Of a stretch of DNA of 64,000 nucleotides, positions 35,033 to 45,087 are shown one piece after another. Position 1 is the first letter of the stretch. Each line of letters opens with the position of its first letter. The stretch covers positions 1,426,001-1,490,000 of the forward strand of contig NZ_CP036403.1 of assembly GCF_004322775.1 (NCBI RefSeq). The letters are read 5' to 3'. This DNA is from Ornithinimicrobium sufpigmenti. GTDB lineage: Bacteria > Actinomycetota > Actinomycetes > Actinomycetales > Dermatophilaceae. Below the pieces are notes generated by a model. That model saw only the letters and a list, made by a program, of their open reading frames with translations, made no database searches and had not been told where the DNA came from. The position numbers were made by a program, and so were the translations under genes.

Positions 35033-37459
35033 ATGGCCAAGCCCATCCGTTCTGCTGCCCCCGGCAAGAAGCCGCGGCATACCCCTGCACAGAAGAAGGC
35101 CGCCCGCGAGGCGCGGGAGAAGCAGGCCCGCGCCCAGCTCAAGGGCCGCCGCACCGACCGGCGCAGCGAGCGCTACCCGGACGACCGGCCGCGTCGTGAC
35201 GACGGTGATGCCGGCAAGGCCCGCTGGCGCGACCGCGACGAGGCCGACCCACGGGGCCGCGGCGAGCGTGCCGAGCGCCGTGACCGCGGCGACCACCGAC
35301 GCGACGACAACCGTGCTGCCGGTGGCTATGACCGTCGGGAGCACCGCGGTGGCTACCAGGGTCGTGACGAGCGCGGCGGTCACGACCGCCGCGAGAACCG
35401 TGGCGGCTACCAGCAGCGGGACGACCGTGGTGGTTTCCGGGGTCGGGACGACAACCGTGCTGCCGGTGGCTATGACCGTCGGGAGCACCGCGGTGGCTAC
35501 CAGGGTCGTGACGAGCGCGGCGGTCACGACCGCCGCGAGAACCGTGGCGGCTACCAGCAGCGGGACGACCGTGGTGGTTTCCGGGGTCGGGACGGCAACC
35601 GGTCCGGTGGCTATGACCGGCGGGACAACCGTGGTGGCTACCAGGGTCGGGACGACAACCGGTCCGGTGGCTACGACCGTCGGGACAACCGCAGCGGCTA
35701 CCCGTCGCGCGACGACAACCGTGCTGCTGGCGGCTACCAGCGCCGCGAGGAGGGTGCGGGATACGCCCGCACCGAGCACACCTGGCGCGCACGCCGCGAC
35801 GAGCGGGAGGGGCGCCCCTACGAGCGCGGCCGCCACGAGGGCCGCAGCTGGGACGAGAACCGGCGCCGTGACGACCGCCGCTGGGAGCGTCGCGACGACC
35901 GGCCGGGCCGGGAGGTCGAGCCGGAGCGGGCCACCTTCGAGGACGCGGAGGTCGAGCGCGACGAGGCCGACGCGGCATACCAGGAGCGGCAGGCCGCCGG
36001 TCTGGTCGAGGACGCCACCGCCCAGGTGACCGAGGACAACGGCTTCGCCAGCTTCGGGCTGCACGAGGACCTCGTGTCCGCGCTGGCCCGGGTCGGCATC
36101 ACCCAGCCGTTCCCGATCCAGGCCGCGACCATCCCCGACGCGCTCGCCGGCCGGGACCTGCTCGGCCGGGGCCAGACCGGTTCCGGCAAGACGATGGCCT
36201 TCGGGCTGCCCCTGCTGCACCGGCTCACCGGTCGGCCGCGGGCCGTGCCGCACCGGCCACGGGCGCTGATCCTCAGCCCCACCCGCGAGCTGGCCATGCA
36301 GAGCGTGGACGCACTGGCCCCGCTGATGCGGGCCGTGGACAAGCGCTTCCTGCTGGTCGCGGGCGGTATGTCGTACACCCCCCAGCTCAACGCCCTGGAC
36401 AAGGGGGTCGACGTGCTCGTCGCCACCCCGGGACGCCTCATCGACCTGATCGAGCGCGGCGCCGCAGACCTGTCCGAGGTGGAGGTCACCGTCCTGGACG
36501 AGGCCGACCACATGGCCGAGATGGGCTTCGTGGAGGCCATCCAGCAGGTCCTCGACCTGACCCAGGCCGGCGGCCAGCGGCTGCTGTTCTCCGCGACCCT
36601 GGACCACGGGGTCGACAAGATCGCCAAGGCCTACCTGCAGGACCCGGTGACCCACTCCACCGACGACGCCACGGCCAGCGTGACCACGATGGAGCACCAC
36701 CTCTTCCTCGTGCACCCGCACCACAAGAAGCCGATCACCGCAGCCATCGCCAACCGGTCCGGCCGCACCATCGTCTTCTGCCGCACCAAGCTCGGGGCGG
36801 ACCGGATCGCGCTGCAGCTGCGCGAGTCCGGCGTCTTTGCCGCGGCCCTGCACGGCGGGCTGAACCAGGCCCAGCGCACCCGGGTGCTGGACGCCTTCAA
36901 GGCCGGCACCCTCCCGGTGCTGGTCGCCACCGACGTCGCCGCCCGCGGCATCCACGTCGACGACGTCTCCCTGGTCCTGCAGGTGGACCCGCCTGCGGAC
37001 CACAAGGACTACCTGCACCGCTCGGGCCGCACAGCCCGGGCCGGTGACACCGGCGTCGTGGTGACCCTGGCGCTGCCGCACCAGAAGCGGCAGGTCTCCC
37101 GCCTGCTCGACGCCGCGGGTGTGCAGGCCGAGCCGCAGGTCGTCGCCCCGGAGGACACCGCGGTCATCGAGACCGCCGGCGGGTCCGTCCCCGAGCGCGA
37201 GCCCATCCCGCAGAGCGAGCTGGACGCGATCCTGCGTCCCCCGCGCCGGGGCCGGGGCGGGCGTCCCGGTGGCCGGCCCGGTGGTCCGCGTCAGGGCGAC
37301 CGGCGGCAGGGTGGCTACCGAGGCTCTCGGGACGGTGGCTCTCGGGAGGGCGGCTACCGAGGGTCCCGCGAAGGCGGGTCCCGCGAGGGCGGCTACCGCG
37401 GCTCCCGCGAGCGCTCCGGCGGCTCCGACGGCCGTCCGGACTGGCGCCCCCGCGGCTGA
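35033..37459 (+). CDS. DEAD-box RNA helicase with a long RGG/GGY-rich N-terminus
   Basis: ATP-dependent RNA helicase of 808 residues. The core carries the Q-motif (ITQPFPIQAATIP), QTGSGKT, PTRELAMQ, VLDEADHM, SAT, VATDVAARGIHV and HRSGRTARAG. It is flanked by disordered RNA-binding-type tails. Residues about 91-245 are Arg/Gly/Asp/Tyr repeats, including a perfect 48-residue duplication, and the C-terminus has GGYRGSR repeats. Likely roles are ribosome assembly and cold adaptation. ATG 35033 (MAKPIRSAAPGKKPRH) is preferred over in-frame GTG 35018. Confidence 0.94.
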   Translation: MAKPIRSAAPGKKPRHTPAQKKAAREAREKQARAQLKGRRTDRRSERYPDDRPRRDDGDAGKARWRDRDEADPRGRGERAERRDRGDHRRDDNRAAGGYDRREHRGGYQGRDERGGHDRRENRGGYQQRDDRGGFRGRDDNRAAGGYDRREHRGGYQGRDERGGHDRRENRGGYQQRDDRGGFRGRDGNRSGGYDRRDNRGGYQGRDDNRSGGYDRRDNRSGYPSRDDNRAAGGYQRREEGAGYARTEHTWRARRDEREGRPYERGRHEGRSWDENRRRDDRRWERRDDRPGREVEPERATFEDAEVERDEADAAYQERQAAGLVEDATAQVTEDNGFASFGLHEDLVSALARVGITQPFPIQAATIPDALAGRDLLGRGQTGSGKTMAFGLPLLHRLTGRPRAVPHRPRALILSPTRELAMQSVDALAPLMRAVDKRFLLVAGGMSYTPQLNALDKGVDVLVATPGRLIDLIERGAADLSEVEVTVLDEADHMAEMGFVEAIQQVLDLTQAGGQRLLFSATLDHGVDKIAKAYLQDPVTHSTDDATASVTTMEHHLFLVHPHHKKPITAAIANRSGRTIVFCRTKLGADRIALQLRESGVFAAALHGGLNQAQRTRVLDAFKAGTLPVLVATDVAARGIHVDDVSLVLQVDPPADHKDYLHRSGRTARAGDTGVVVTLALPHQKRQVSRLLDAAGVQAEPQVVAPEDTAVIETAGGSVPEREPIPQSELDAILRPPRRGRGGRPGGRPGGPRQGDRRQGGYRGSRDGGSREGGYRGSREGGSREGGYRGSRERSGGSDGRPDWRPRG
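35303..35590 (+). repeat. Perfect 144-bp tandem duplication
   Basis: Bases 35303-35446 are repeated identically at 35447-35590, adding exactly 48 codons. A third, diverged copy follows from 35591 (GACGGCAACCGG). Identity at third positions indicates a recent event or a homogenising process. Confidence 0.95.
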
Positions 37460-38920
<1,461 letters not shown>

Positions 38921-38933
38921 ACGGGAGCTGCCG

Positions 38934-40538
38934 ATGAGCACGGCTCACGACGTCGTCATCGTCGGCGGCGGGCACAACGGGCTCACCGCCGCCGCCTACC
39001 TGGCGCGCGCCGGCCGCTCGGTGCTGCTGCTCGAGCGCTCGCCGCAGCTCGGCGGAGCCACGGTGTCCGCCGAGGCGTTCCCCGGGATGAGCGCCCGGCT
39101 CTCCCGCTACTCCTACCTGGTCAGCCTGCTGCCCCGGCAGATCGTGGACGACCTTGGGCTCTCGCTGCGCCTGGCGCGGCGCCGCTACTCCTCATACACC
39201 CCGGTGCCGGGCCAGGACGTCGGCCTGCTCGTCGACAACCAGGACCCGGCGGCGACCGCAGCCTCCTTCGCCGCCGTCGGCGCTGCCGAGGACGGCCCCC
39301 GCTGGGAGCAGTTCTACTCCCGGGTGGGGCGGCTGGCCGAGGCGTGGTGGCCGACGATGACCGCGCCGCTGCGCACCCGCGCCGAGCTCGCCGAACTGGT
39401 CGGGGACCCCGGTCTGGTCCGCGACTTCACCGAGCGGCCGCTGGGCGAGGTGATCGAGGAGACCTTCCGCCACGACCTGGTCCGCGGTGTCGTCCTGACC
39501 GACGGGCTCATCTCCACCTTCGCCGACGCCCACGGCGCCGATCTACGGCACAACATCTGCTTCCTCTACCACGTCATCGGCGGCGGCACGGGGGACTGGG
39601 ACGTACCGATCGGCGGCATGGGCCAGGTCTCCGACCAGCTCGCCGACGTCGCTCGTGCCGCGGGCGCAGAGTTGCGCACCGGCGCGACCGTGACCGCCGT
39701 GGAGGAGGGTGCGGTCACCTGGGTCGACACCCGCCCGCAGGGCAGTCCGGGGGCAAGTTGGGGGGCGGAGCCCCCCGACCGAGAGGGTATGCCGCACCGG
39801 GCCACGGCGGGGACCGTCCTGTGGGCCGCCGCACCGGCCGTGCTCGACGGGCTCGCGAACGGGCAGGGCGTGCAGGGGGAGCGGGTCGAGGGGGCGCAGG
39901 TCAAGGTCAACCTGCTGCTCTCCCGGCTGCCCCGGCTGCGGGACCGGGAGGTGGACCCGACGGCCGCCTTCGGCGGCACCTTCCACATCAACGAGACCTA
40001 CAGCCAGCTGCAGGACGCCTACCGCACCGCGGCTGCCGGACAGGTGCCGAACCCGATGCCGGCCGAGATCTACTGCCACTCGATCACCGACCCCAGCATC
40101 CTGAGCCCGCAGCTGCAGCAGGCCGGCGCGCACACGATGACCGTCTTCACCCTGCAGACGCCGGACCGGCTGCTGGACGGGCGCGAGGAGGAGGCGCGCG
40201 CTCAGCTGGAGCGGGCGGTGCTGGACTCGCTGTCCTCGGTCCTGGCCGAGCCGATCGAGGACGTGGTCATGCGTGATGCGCAGGGCCGGCTGTGCGTCGA
40301 GACGAGGACGACCCGCGACCTGCAGGACAGCCTGGCGATGCCCGGCGGCAACATCTTCCACGCCCCGCTGACCTGGCCGTGGGCGGAGGACGACGCGCCG
40401 CTGGACACGCCCGCGCGCAGGTGGGGCGTGGACACGGCATACCCGGGTGTCCTGCTCGCCGGGGCCGGCTCCCGCCGTGGGGGCGGGGTCAGCGGTCTGG
40501 GCGGCTACCACGCCGCCCGCGCCGTGCTCGACGGCTGA
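38934..40538 (+). CDS. FAD-dependent phytoene-desaturase-like oxidoreductase
   Basis: A 534-residue flavoprotein with the N-terminal dinucleotide motif DVVIVGGGHNGLTAAAYLARAG and the C-terminal FAD signature GSRRGGGVSGLGGYHAARAVL. It belongs to the NAD(P)/FAD superfamily branch related to PYROXD2 and carotenoid desaturases; no carotenoid genes are nearby, so the substrate is unknown. GGGAG precedes the ATG. A GGGGGGCGGAGCCCCCC palindrome is inserted in frame at 39760-39776, giving GASWGAEPPDREGMPHR in a loop. Confidence 0.88.
   Translation: MSTAHDVVIVGGGHNGLTAAAYLARAGRSVLLLERSPQLGGATVSAEAFPGMSARLSRYSYLVSLLPRQIVDDLGLSLRLARRRYSSYTPVPGQDVGLLVDNQDPAATAASFAAVGAAEDGPRWEQFYSRVGRLAEAWWPTMTAPLRTRAELAELVGDPGLVRDFTERPLGEVIEETFRHDLVRGVVLTDGLISTFADAHGADLRHNICFLYHVIGGGTGDWDVPIGGMGQVSDQLADVARAAGAELRTGATVTAVEEGAVTWVDTRPQGSPGASWGAEPPDREGMPHRATAGTVLWAAAPAVLDGLANGQGVQGERVEGAQVKVNLLLSRLPRLRDREVDPTAAFGGTFHINETYSQLQDAYRTAAAGQVPNPMPAEIYCHSITDPSILSPQLQQAGAHTMTVFTLQTPDRLLDGREEEARAQLERAVLDSLSSVLAEPIEDVVMRDAQGRLCVETRTTRDLQDSLAMPGGNIFHAPLTWPWAEDDAPLDTPARRWGVDTAYPGVLLAGAGSRRGGGVSGLGGYHAARAVLDG
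39760..39776. repeat. GGGGGGCGGAGCCCCCC palindrome inside the FAD-oxidoreductase gene
   Basis: GGGGGGC and GCCCCCC pair around GGA. The core is the same as the three-copy element in icmF at 49316-49414. It is read in frame as a short AEPP-containing loop. Confidence 0.85.
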
Positions 40539-40674
40539 CGTCGTCCGCCGGCACGAGGTCGGGATCCTCGGTGGCCACCTGCGGCCGCGCGCGCATGAAC
40601 AGGATGCTGGCGACGAGCCCGCCCCAGACCAGCACCATCGAGACGACCATCATGATGACGGCGGGAGTGCTCAT
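40489..40674 (-). CDS. metS: Methionine/alanine importer small subunit
   Basis: A 61-residue single-helix membrane protein (MSTPAVIMMVVSMVLVWGGLVASILFMRARP) followed by a basic tail. This is the small partner of NSS-type MetP transporters in actinobacteria. Its ATG overlaps the metP stop by four bases (ATGA). The 3' end overlaps the convergent oxidoreductase gene by 50 bases, so the tail (DVSRRARRGRRGSRPDR) is encoded opposite that gene's C-terminus. Confidence 0.85.
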   Translation of the reverse strand: MSTPAVIMMVVSMVLVWGGLVASILFMRARPQVATEDPDLVPADDVSRRARRGRRGSRPDR

Positions 40675-42290
40675 CGGGGTTCCTCCTGCTCGGGAAGGCG
40701 GGGTCGCAAGATGTCGGACGTGGTGGACGACCCCGGCTGGAGAAGGGATGCGGGTTCTTCCTGCAACGGCGGCCACGGTACGAACTCGGGCTCATCGCGG
40801 CCCCGCCACGGCACGAGGGTGAGCAGGATCGCGGCCAGCACGACCAGTCCGATCACGCCCCAGCCGAAGGTGTTGAGGAACCACTGCGGCAGCTCCTCGT
40901 AGCCCTCGGTGATCAGCGTGCGCACGCGCTCGTAGAGCATGTAGCCCAGGTAGATCGGGGCCAGCGCGCCGACCAGCAGGATCCACCACCAGCCGACCTT
41001 GAAGGTGGAGACCGCGTTGAGGTGGGCCTTGAGGGTCGGACCCTTGCGGAGCACCCAGACGACCAGGACCGTCATCGCGATCGCGGAGAAGACGATGCCG
41101 ACGTTGTTGGCCCACTGGTCCACGGTGTCCAGCGCGAGCAGCGCGGAGGTGGTCGAGAACAGAGCCAGGGACAGCACGGCGCAGGACAGGCACACCACGA
41201 GCGCGGAGCCCTTCTGGCCCAGCCCGAACTTCTCTCCCACCGAGGCGGCGACGCCGAGCAGGATCGAGATGATCGAGGTGAAGCCAGCCAGGGTCAGCGA
41301 CCCGAAGAAGATCGCCCCGAAGAACGTGCCGCCCGGCATCTGGCTGATCACCGCCGGGAAGGTGACGAAGGACAGGATCGGGCCGGTGAGGCCGGGCAGC
41401 TCCTCGATGCCGATGGAGGCCTGGTTGGCCATGAAGCCCAGGGTGGCGAAGACCCCGATGCCGGCCAGGATCTCGAAGCTGGAGTTGGCGAAGGCGACGA
41501 TCAGGCCGGAGGAGGTCATGTTGGCCTTGCGCCGCTGGTAGGAGGAGTAGGTCACCATGATGCCGAAGGCGATGGACAGGCTGAAGAAGATCTGGCTGTA
41601 GGCGGCGATCCACACCGCCGGGTCGGTCAGCGCACCCCAGTTGGGGGTGAAGAAGGCGTCCAGCCCCGTGGTCGAACCGGGCAGGGTCACCGCCCGCACC
41701 ACCAGTGCGAGGAAGGCCACGAAGAGCAGCGGGATGCCGATGACGTTGACCCGTTGGACGCCGGCGGTCACGCCGAGCGCGATGACGACCAGGACCGCGA
41801 GCCAGACGAGCACCAGCGGGATGGCCACCCCAGGCACGATCGTGGCGGAGATCTCCGGGTCACCGACCTTCAGGTACTCCCCGGTGAAGAAGGTGCCGGT
41901 GTCGTCACCCCAGCGCAGGTCGAAGGAGAAGACGAAGTAGCTGAGGGACCACGCGATCACCGCCGCGTAGTAGACGGCGATGACGAACGACAGCCCGATC
42001 TGGAACCAGCCCAGGGTCTCGGCCGGTCTGGCCATCCGCCGGTAGGCCAGCGGCGCCGCGGCCCGGTAGCGGTGCCCGATCGCGTAGTCGAGGAAGAGGA
42101 TCGGGATCCCGGCCGTGAGCAGCGCGACGAGGTAGGGGATGAGGAAGGCGCCCCCGCCGTTCTCGTAGGCCACCCCCGGGAAGCGCCAGATGTTGCCCAG
42201 GCCCACCGCGGAGCCGATGGCGGCGAGGATGAACCCGGTCGAGCTGGTCCAGGTCTCGCGCTGCCGGGGCGCCCTGCTCGTGCTCGTCAT
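40671..42290 (-). CDS. metP: Sodium-dependent amino-acid transporter (NSS family)
   Basis: A 539-residue permease with about 12 membrane helices and the NSS signature AAIGSAVGLGNIWRFPGVAYENGGGAF, which holds the sodium/substrate site in helix 1. Coupled by ATGA to a MetS-type small subunit, it most likely imports methionine and alanine with sodium, as in Corynebacterium. The 149-base gap upstream contains part of the 22-bp repeat array B. Confidence 0.92.
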   Translation of the reverse strand: MTSTSRAPRQRETWTSSTGFILAAIGSAVGLGNIWRFPGVAYENGGGAFLIPYLVALLTAGIPILFLDYAIGHRYRAAAPLAYRRMARPAETLGWFQIGLSFVIAVYYAAVIAWSLSYFVFSFDLRWGDDTGTFFTGEYLKVGDPEISATIVPGVAIPLVLVWLAVLVVIALGVTAGVQRVNVIGIPLLFVAFLALVVRAVTLPGSTTGLDAFFTPNWGALTDPAVWIAAYSQIFFSLSIAFGIMVTYSSYQRRKANMTSSGLIVAFANSSFEILAGIGVFATLGFMANQASIGIEELPGLTGPILSFVTFPAVISQMPGGTFFGAIFFGSLTLAGFTSIISILLGVAASVGEKFGLGQKGSALVVCLSCAVLSLALFSTTSALLALDTVDQWANNVGIVFSAIAMTVLVVWVLRKGPTLKAHLNAVSTFKVGWWWILLVGALAPIYLGYMLYERVRTLITEGYEELPQWFLNTFGWGVIGLVVLAAILLTLVPWRGRDEPEFVPWPPLQEEPASLLQPGSSTTSDILRPRLPEQEEPR

Positions 42291-42360
42291 CTAAGGGAGT
42301 GTGACCCTGCCGTGACCGGGCGTCAAGCGTTTCCGACCGGCGTCACGCGGTGCTCCGCTG

Positions 42361-42442
42361 TGGCGCGTGTTCCGTCGGGCTCTTAGGCGTGTTCGGTCGG
42401 GCCTTTGGCGTGTTCGGTCGGGCTCTTTGGCGTGTTCGGTCA
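42361..42442. repeat. 22-bp tandem repeat array B (reverse orientation)
   Basis: On the minus strand four units read CGACCGAACACG, then CCAAAGAGCC or a variant, with 21-22 base spacing. The last unit is partial. The unit matches array A at 32379-32508 apart from GCC for GGG in the middle. The first unit begins in the aroQ stop codon (TGA of TGACCGAACACG). Confidence 0.88.
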
Positions 42443-42898
42443 GGCGTGGAGGCGGCCGGGGGACCTGCGCGCCAGGAGGTCCACGGCGTACCCGTAGCCG
42501 TCGATCCCGGCGCCGGCGATGACCGCCACGGCGACGGGGGAGAGGTATGAGGTGTGCCGGAACGCCTCGCGCGCGTGCGGGTTGGAGATGTGCACCTCGA
42601 CGACCGGCAGGCTGGTCGCGCGGACGGCGTCGAGCAGGGCGACCGAGGTGTGGGTGTAGGCGCCGGCGTTGAGGACGCAGCCGACGACGTCGGGGTCGGT
42701 GGCTGCCTCGTGAAGAGCGTCGACCAGCCCGCCCTCGTGGTTGGTCTGGTGGCAGGTCACCTCCAGCCCGTGCCGGCTCGCCGCCTGCCCGCACAGCGCC
42801 TCGACGTCGGCCAGCGTGGCCGTGCCGTAGACCTCGGGCTCGCGGGTACCGAGCAGGTTGAGGTTGGGGCCGTTGAGGACCAGGATGCGGCGGGTCAT
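42440..42898 (-). CDS. aroQ: Type II 3-dehydroquinate dehydratase
   Basis: Third step of the shikimate pathway. The 152-residue protein has the type II signatures: LNGPNLNLLGTREPEVYG with the catalytic Tyr loop, CHQTNHEGGLVD, LNAGAYTHTSVALLDA, and VEVHISNPHAREAFRHTSYLSPVAVAVIAG with catalytic His and Arg. The frame stays open far upstream, but ATG 42898 is the family start and follows a CACCCT box by 6 bases. Its stop codon belongs to the first unit of repeat array B. Confidence 0.95.
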   Translation of the reverse strand: MTRRILVLNGPNLNLLGTREPEVYGTATLADVEALCGQAASRHGLEVTCHQTNHEGGLVDALHEAATDPDVVGCVLNAGAYTHTSVALLDAVRATSLPVVEVHISNPHAREAFRHTSYLSPVAVAVIAGAGIDGYGYAVDLLARRSPGRLHA

Positions 42899-42955
42899 GA
42901 GGACAGGGTGGCACAGCCTGATCCGGTCGCGGAGAGGCCGGTTACGCTGTGCCGC

Positions 42956-43858
42956 ATGGGCTTCACGCAGTGGTGGCGTCGGATCACCGGCAAGGGCAAT
43001 GACGACAAGGCAGGCAAGGGCGGCAAGGGCGGCGCTCCCGCCAGCGGCGCCAGCGGCGGCAAGGGTGGCAAGGGTGGTGCCGCCAAGGGGGTCAAGGCGG
43101 GGCCCGGGGCGCCTGACCACCTCAAGGGGGTCGCGCAACCCAAGGGCAAGCTCGGACGGATGCCGCAGCCGGACCGCTCGCGCCCCGTGCTCGGGGTGGA
43201 CTCCACCCGGAGCGGGTGGCTCGGCGCACTGCTGGAGAGCGGCGGCCACGGCACCCCGCACCTGATCGCCGCGAGCAGCCTGCAGGAGCTGCTGGAGAAG
43301 GCCGGTGACGTCGCGGTGGTGGCGGTGACCGTGCCGCTGGGGCTGCCGGACGAGGGCCGCCGGGAGGCCGACGTCCAGACCCGGCGCTTCCTCAGGGACC
43401 AGGGCTCGACCGTGCTGACCACGCCGGTGCGCGACGCCGTCTACGCCATCAGCCACAGCGAGGCCAACGCCTTCAACCGGGCCGCGAGTGGCTCCGGCGT
43501 GTCGTCGGAGGCCTGGGACCTGCGCCGCCGGATGCAGGAGCTGGACGCGTGGGTGCGCCAGGACCTGCCGGCCCTCGTGGTCGAGACGCACCCCGAGGCG
43601 GCTTTCGCCACGCTGGCGGGCGCGCCGCTGACCTCCCGCCGCCGCACGGGCGACGGCGCCGCGGAGCGGCGTTCGCTCCTGGCGACCGGCGGGGTCTACC
43701 TCCCGACCAGCGCCCCGCACGGGATCGCCACCGACGACGTGCTGGACGCCTGCGCAGCAGCGTGGAGCGCCCACCGGGTCAAGAACGGCGAGGCCACCAC
43801 CTTCCCCGGCGAGCCGCAGCGCCACTCCGACGGGATCCCCGCGGCGATCCACGTGTGA
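42956..43858 (+). CDS. DUF429-domain protein with a Lys/Gly-rich N-terminus
   Basis: A 300-residue protein. Residues about 12-55 are a low-complexity Lys/Gly stretch (KAGKGGKGG, SGGKGGKGGAAKG), then a DUF429 domain of RNase H-like fold: VLGVDSTRSGWLGALL, VAVTVPLGLPDEGRREADVQTRRFL and ALVVETHPEAAFATLAG. The Asp and Glu residues in these blocks could bind metal. The ATG lies 7 bases after a TACGCT -10 box (42943-42948). The substrate is unknown; the basic tail suggests nucleic-acid contact. Confidence 0.85.
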   Translation: MGFTQWWRRITGKGNDDKAGKGGKGGAPASGASGGKGGKGGAAKGVKAGPGAPDHLKGVAQPKGKLGRMPQPDRSRPVLGVDSTRSGWLGALLESGGHGTPHLIAASSLQELLEKAGDVAVVAVTVPLGLPDEGRREADVQTRRFLRDQGSTVLTTPVRDAVYAISHSEANAFNRAASGSGVSSEAWDLRRRMQELDAWVRQDLPALVVETHPEAAFATLAGAPLTSRRRTGDGAAERRSLLATGGVYLPTSAPHGIATDDVLDACAAAWSAHRVKNGEATTFPGEPQRHSDGIPAAIHV

Positions 43859-43900
43859 CGCCTGTGAACTGAGCTCCCGGCGTTTGGGACAATGGGAGAC

Positions 43901-44296
43901 ATGAAGAACTCCCACTGGTCCCTCATCGTCCTGCGCGTCGCCGCAGTCCTGGCCTCGCTCCTCGCGATCTTCCAGATGTTCTCCGGCTTCGGCTGGGCCG
44001 GTCCCTGGGCGTGGCACGGGCGTTCCGGAGAGCTGGGGTTCGTCCTGGCCCTGGTCGCCGCGGTCGGTGCCTTTGTCTGGTCCCGCCGCAGCGGCAACAA
44101 GGGCCTGTTCATGCACGCGGCCGGGATGGCCGTCATCGGCCTGGTACAGATGGCGCTCGGCTACATGTCGGTCACGTTGGTGCACCAGAGCATCGGCGTG
44201 TTCTACCTGCTCGGGATCGTCGCCCTGGCGACGCTGTCGTTCCGCAAGCCCGGTGCCGAGCTGACCCGCACGGAGCCCTCAGCCGTCCAGCGCTGA
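43901..44296 (+). CDS. Four-helix membrane protein of unknown function
   Basis: A 131-residue integral membrane protein with four hydrophobic helices (LIVLRVAAVLASLLAIFQMF; LGFVLALVAAVGAFVW; MHAAGMAVIGLVQMALGYM; IGVFYLLGIVALATL). ATG 43901 lies 7 bases after GACAAT (43888-43893), a near-consensus -10 box; the in-frame ATG at 43892 overlaps that box. I do not recognise the family. Confidence 0.78.
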   Translation: MKNSHWSLIVLRVAAVLASLLAIFQMFSGFGWAGPWAWHGRSGELGFVLALVAAVGAFVWSRRSGNKGLFMHAAGMAVIGLVQMALGYMSVTLVHQSIGVFYLLGIVALATLSFRKPGAELTRTEPSAVQR

Positions 44297-45082
44297 CAGC
44301 TCCCGGTGGGCCTCGATCATCGCGGGGCCGTACCAGGTCAGCAGTCGACCGCTCACCAGACGGGTCGGGGTGCGGGTGAACGCCTCCGGCCCGTCGTCGT
44401 CGGTGAAGACGTAGGGCTCGTCCGGCAGCAGCACCACGTCGGCGCCGGCCGCGTCGATCTGCTCGGCCGTGACCGTGGGGTAGCGGGACGACCCCGCGTC
44501 GAGGACGTTGTCCAGGCCCAGGACCCGCAGCAGGTCACTGGTATAGGTGTCCGGGCCCACGACCATCCACGGGTCGCGCCAGATCGGCACCGCGACGCGC
44601 CGGCGCTCGGCGGTCGGGCCACCGGCCCGGCCCCACAGCCGTTCGACCTCAGTGAGCCACTCGGGCTCCTCCCACGCCAGCACCTGGGTGAGGAGCGAGC
44701 GCAGCACCCGGAGGGCGTCGTCGACCGACTCGACCACGCCGACCCAGACCGGGACGCCGGCCTCGCGCAGCCGGCGCACGTCCAGCTTGCGGTTCTCCTC
44801 CTGCACGCACACCACCAGCTCGGGAGCGAGCGCCTCGATCGTGCGCCGGTCGGGGTTCTTCGTGCCCCGGACCCGGGTGACGTCGAGGTCGGCCGGGTGG
44901 GTGCACCAGTCGGTGACCCCGACCAGGGCCTCGGGCCGCGTCGCCGCGAGCGCCTCGGTGAGGGAGGGGACGAGCGAGACGACGCGGGTCACCGCGCCGG
45001 CCGGGAGCGTGACCGTGGCGCCCAGGTCGTCGGTGACGGTGCGGGAGGCGCTGTCCACGGAGCGGGTCGCCGGTGCTGGCAC
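44279..45082 (-). CDS. BtuF-like helical-backbone metal/cobalamin-binding protein
   Basis: A 267-residue substrate-binding-protein fold of the BtuF/FhuD class: VVSLVPSLTEALAATRPEALVGVTDWCTHP, VRGTKNPDRRTIEALAPELVVCVQEENR and DVVLLPDEPYVFTDDD. There is no signal peptide or lipobox and no ABC permease nearby, so it may act in the cytoplasm. B12 is the usual ligand of this subgroup; a B12-dependent mutase gene lies 3.4 kb away. It begins 5 bases after the UGP gene on the same strand and overlaps the convergent membrane gene by 18 bases. Confidence 0.82.
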   Translation of the reverse strand: MPAPATRSVDSASRTVTDDLGATVTLPAGAVTRVVSLVPSLTEALAATRPEALVGVTDWCTHPADLDVTRVRGTKNPDRRTIEALAPELVVCVQEENRKLDVRRLREAGVPVWVGVVESVDDALRVLRSLLTQVLAWEEPEWLTEVERLWGRAGGPTAERRRVAVPIWRDPWMVVGPDTYTSDLLRVLGLDNVLDAGSSRYPTVTAEQIDAAGADVVLLPDEPYVFTDDDGPEAFTRTPTRLVSGRLLTWYGPAMIEAHRELSALDG

Positions 45083-45087
45083 GGCGA

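Noticed and set aside
42554..42955. Plus-strand extension of the DUF429 frame upstream of 42956
   Set aside because: It is antisense to aroQ, and a TACGCT -10 box sits 7 bases before ATG 42956.
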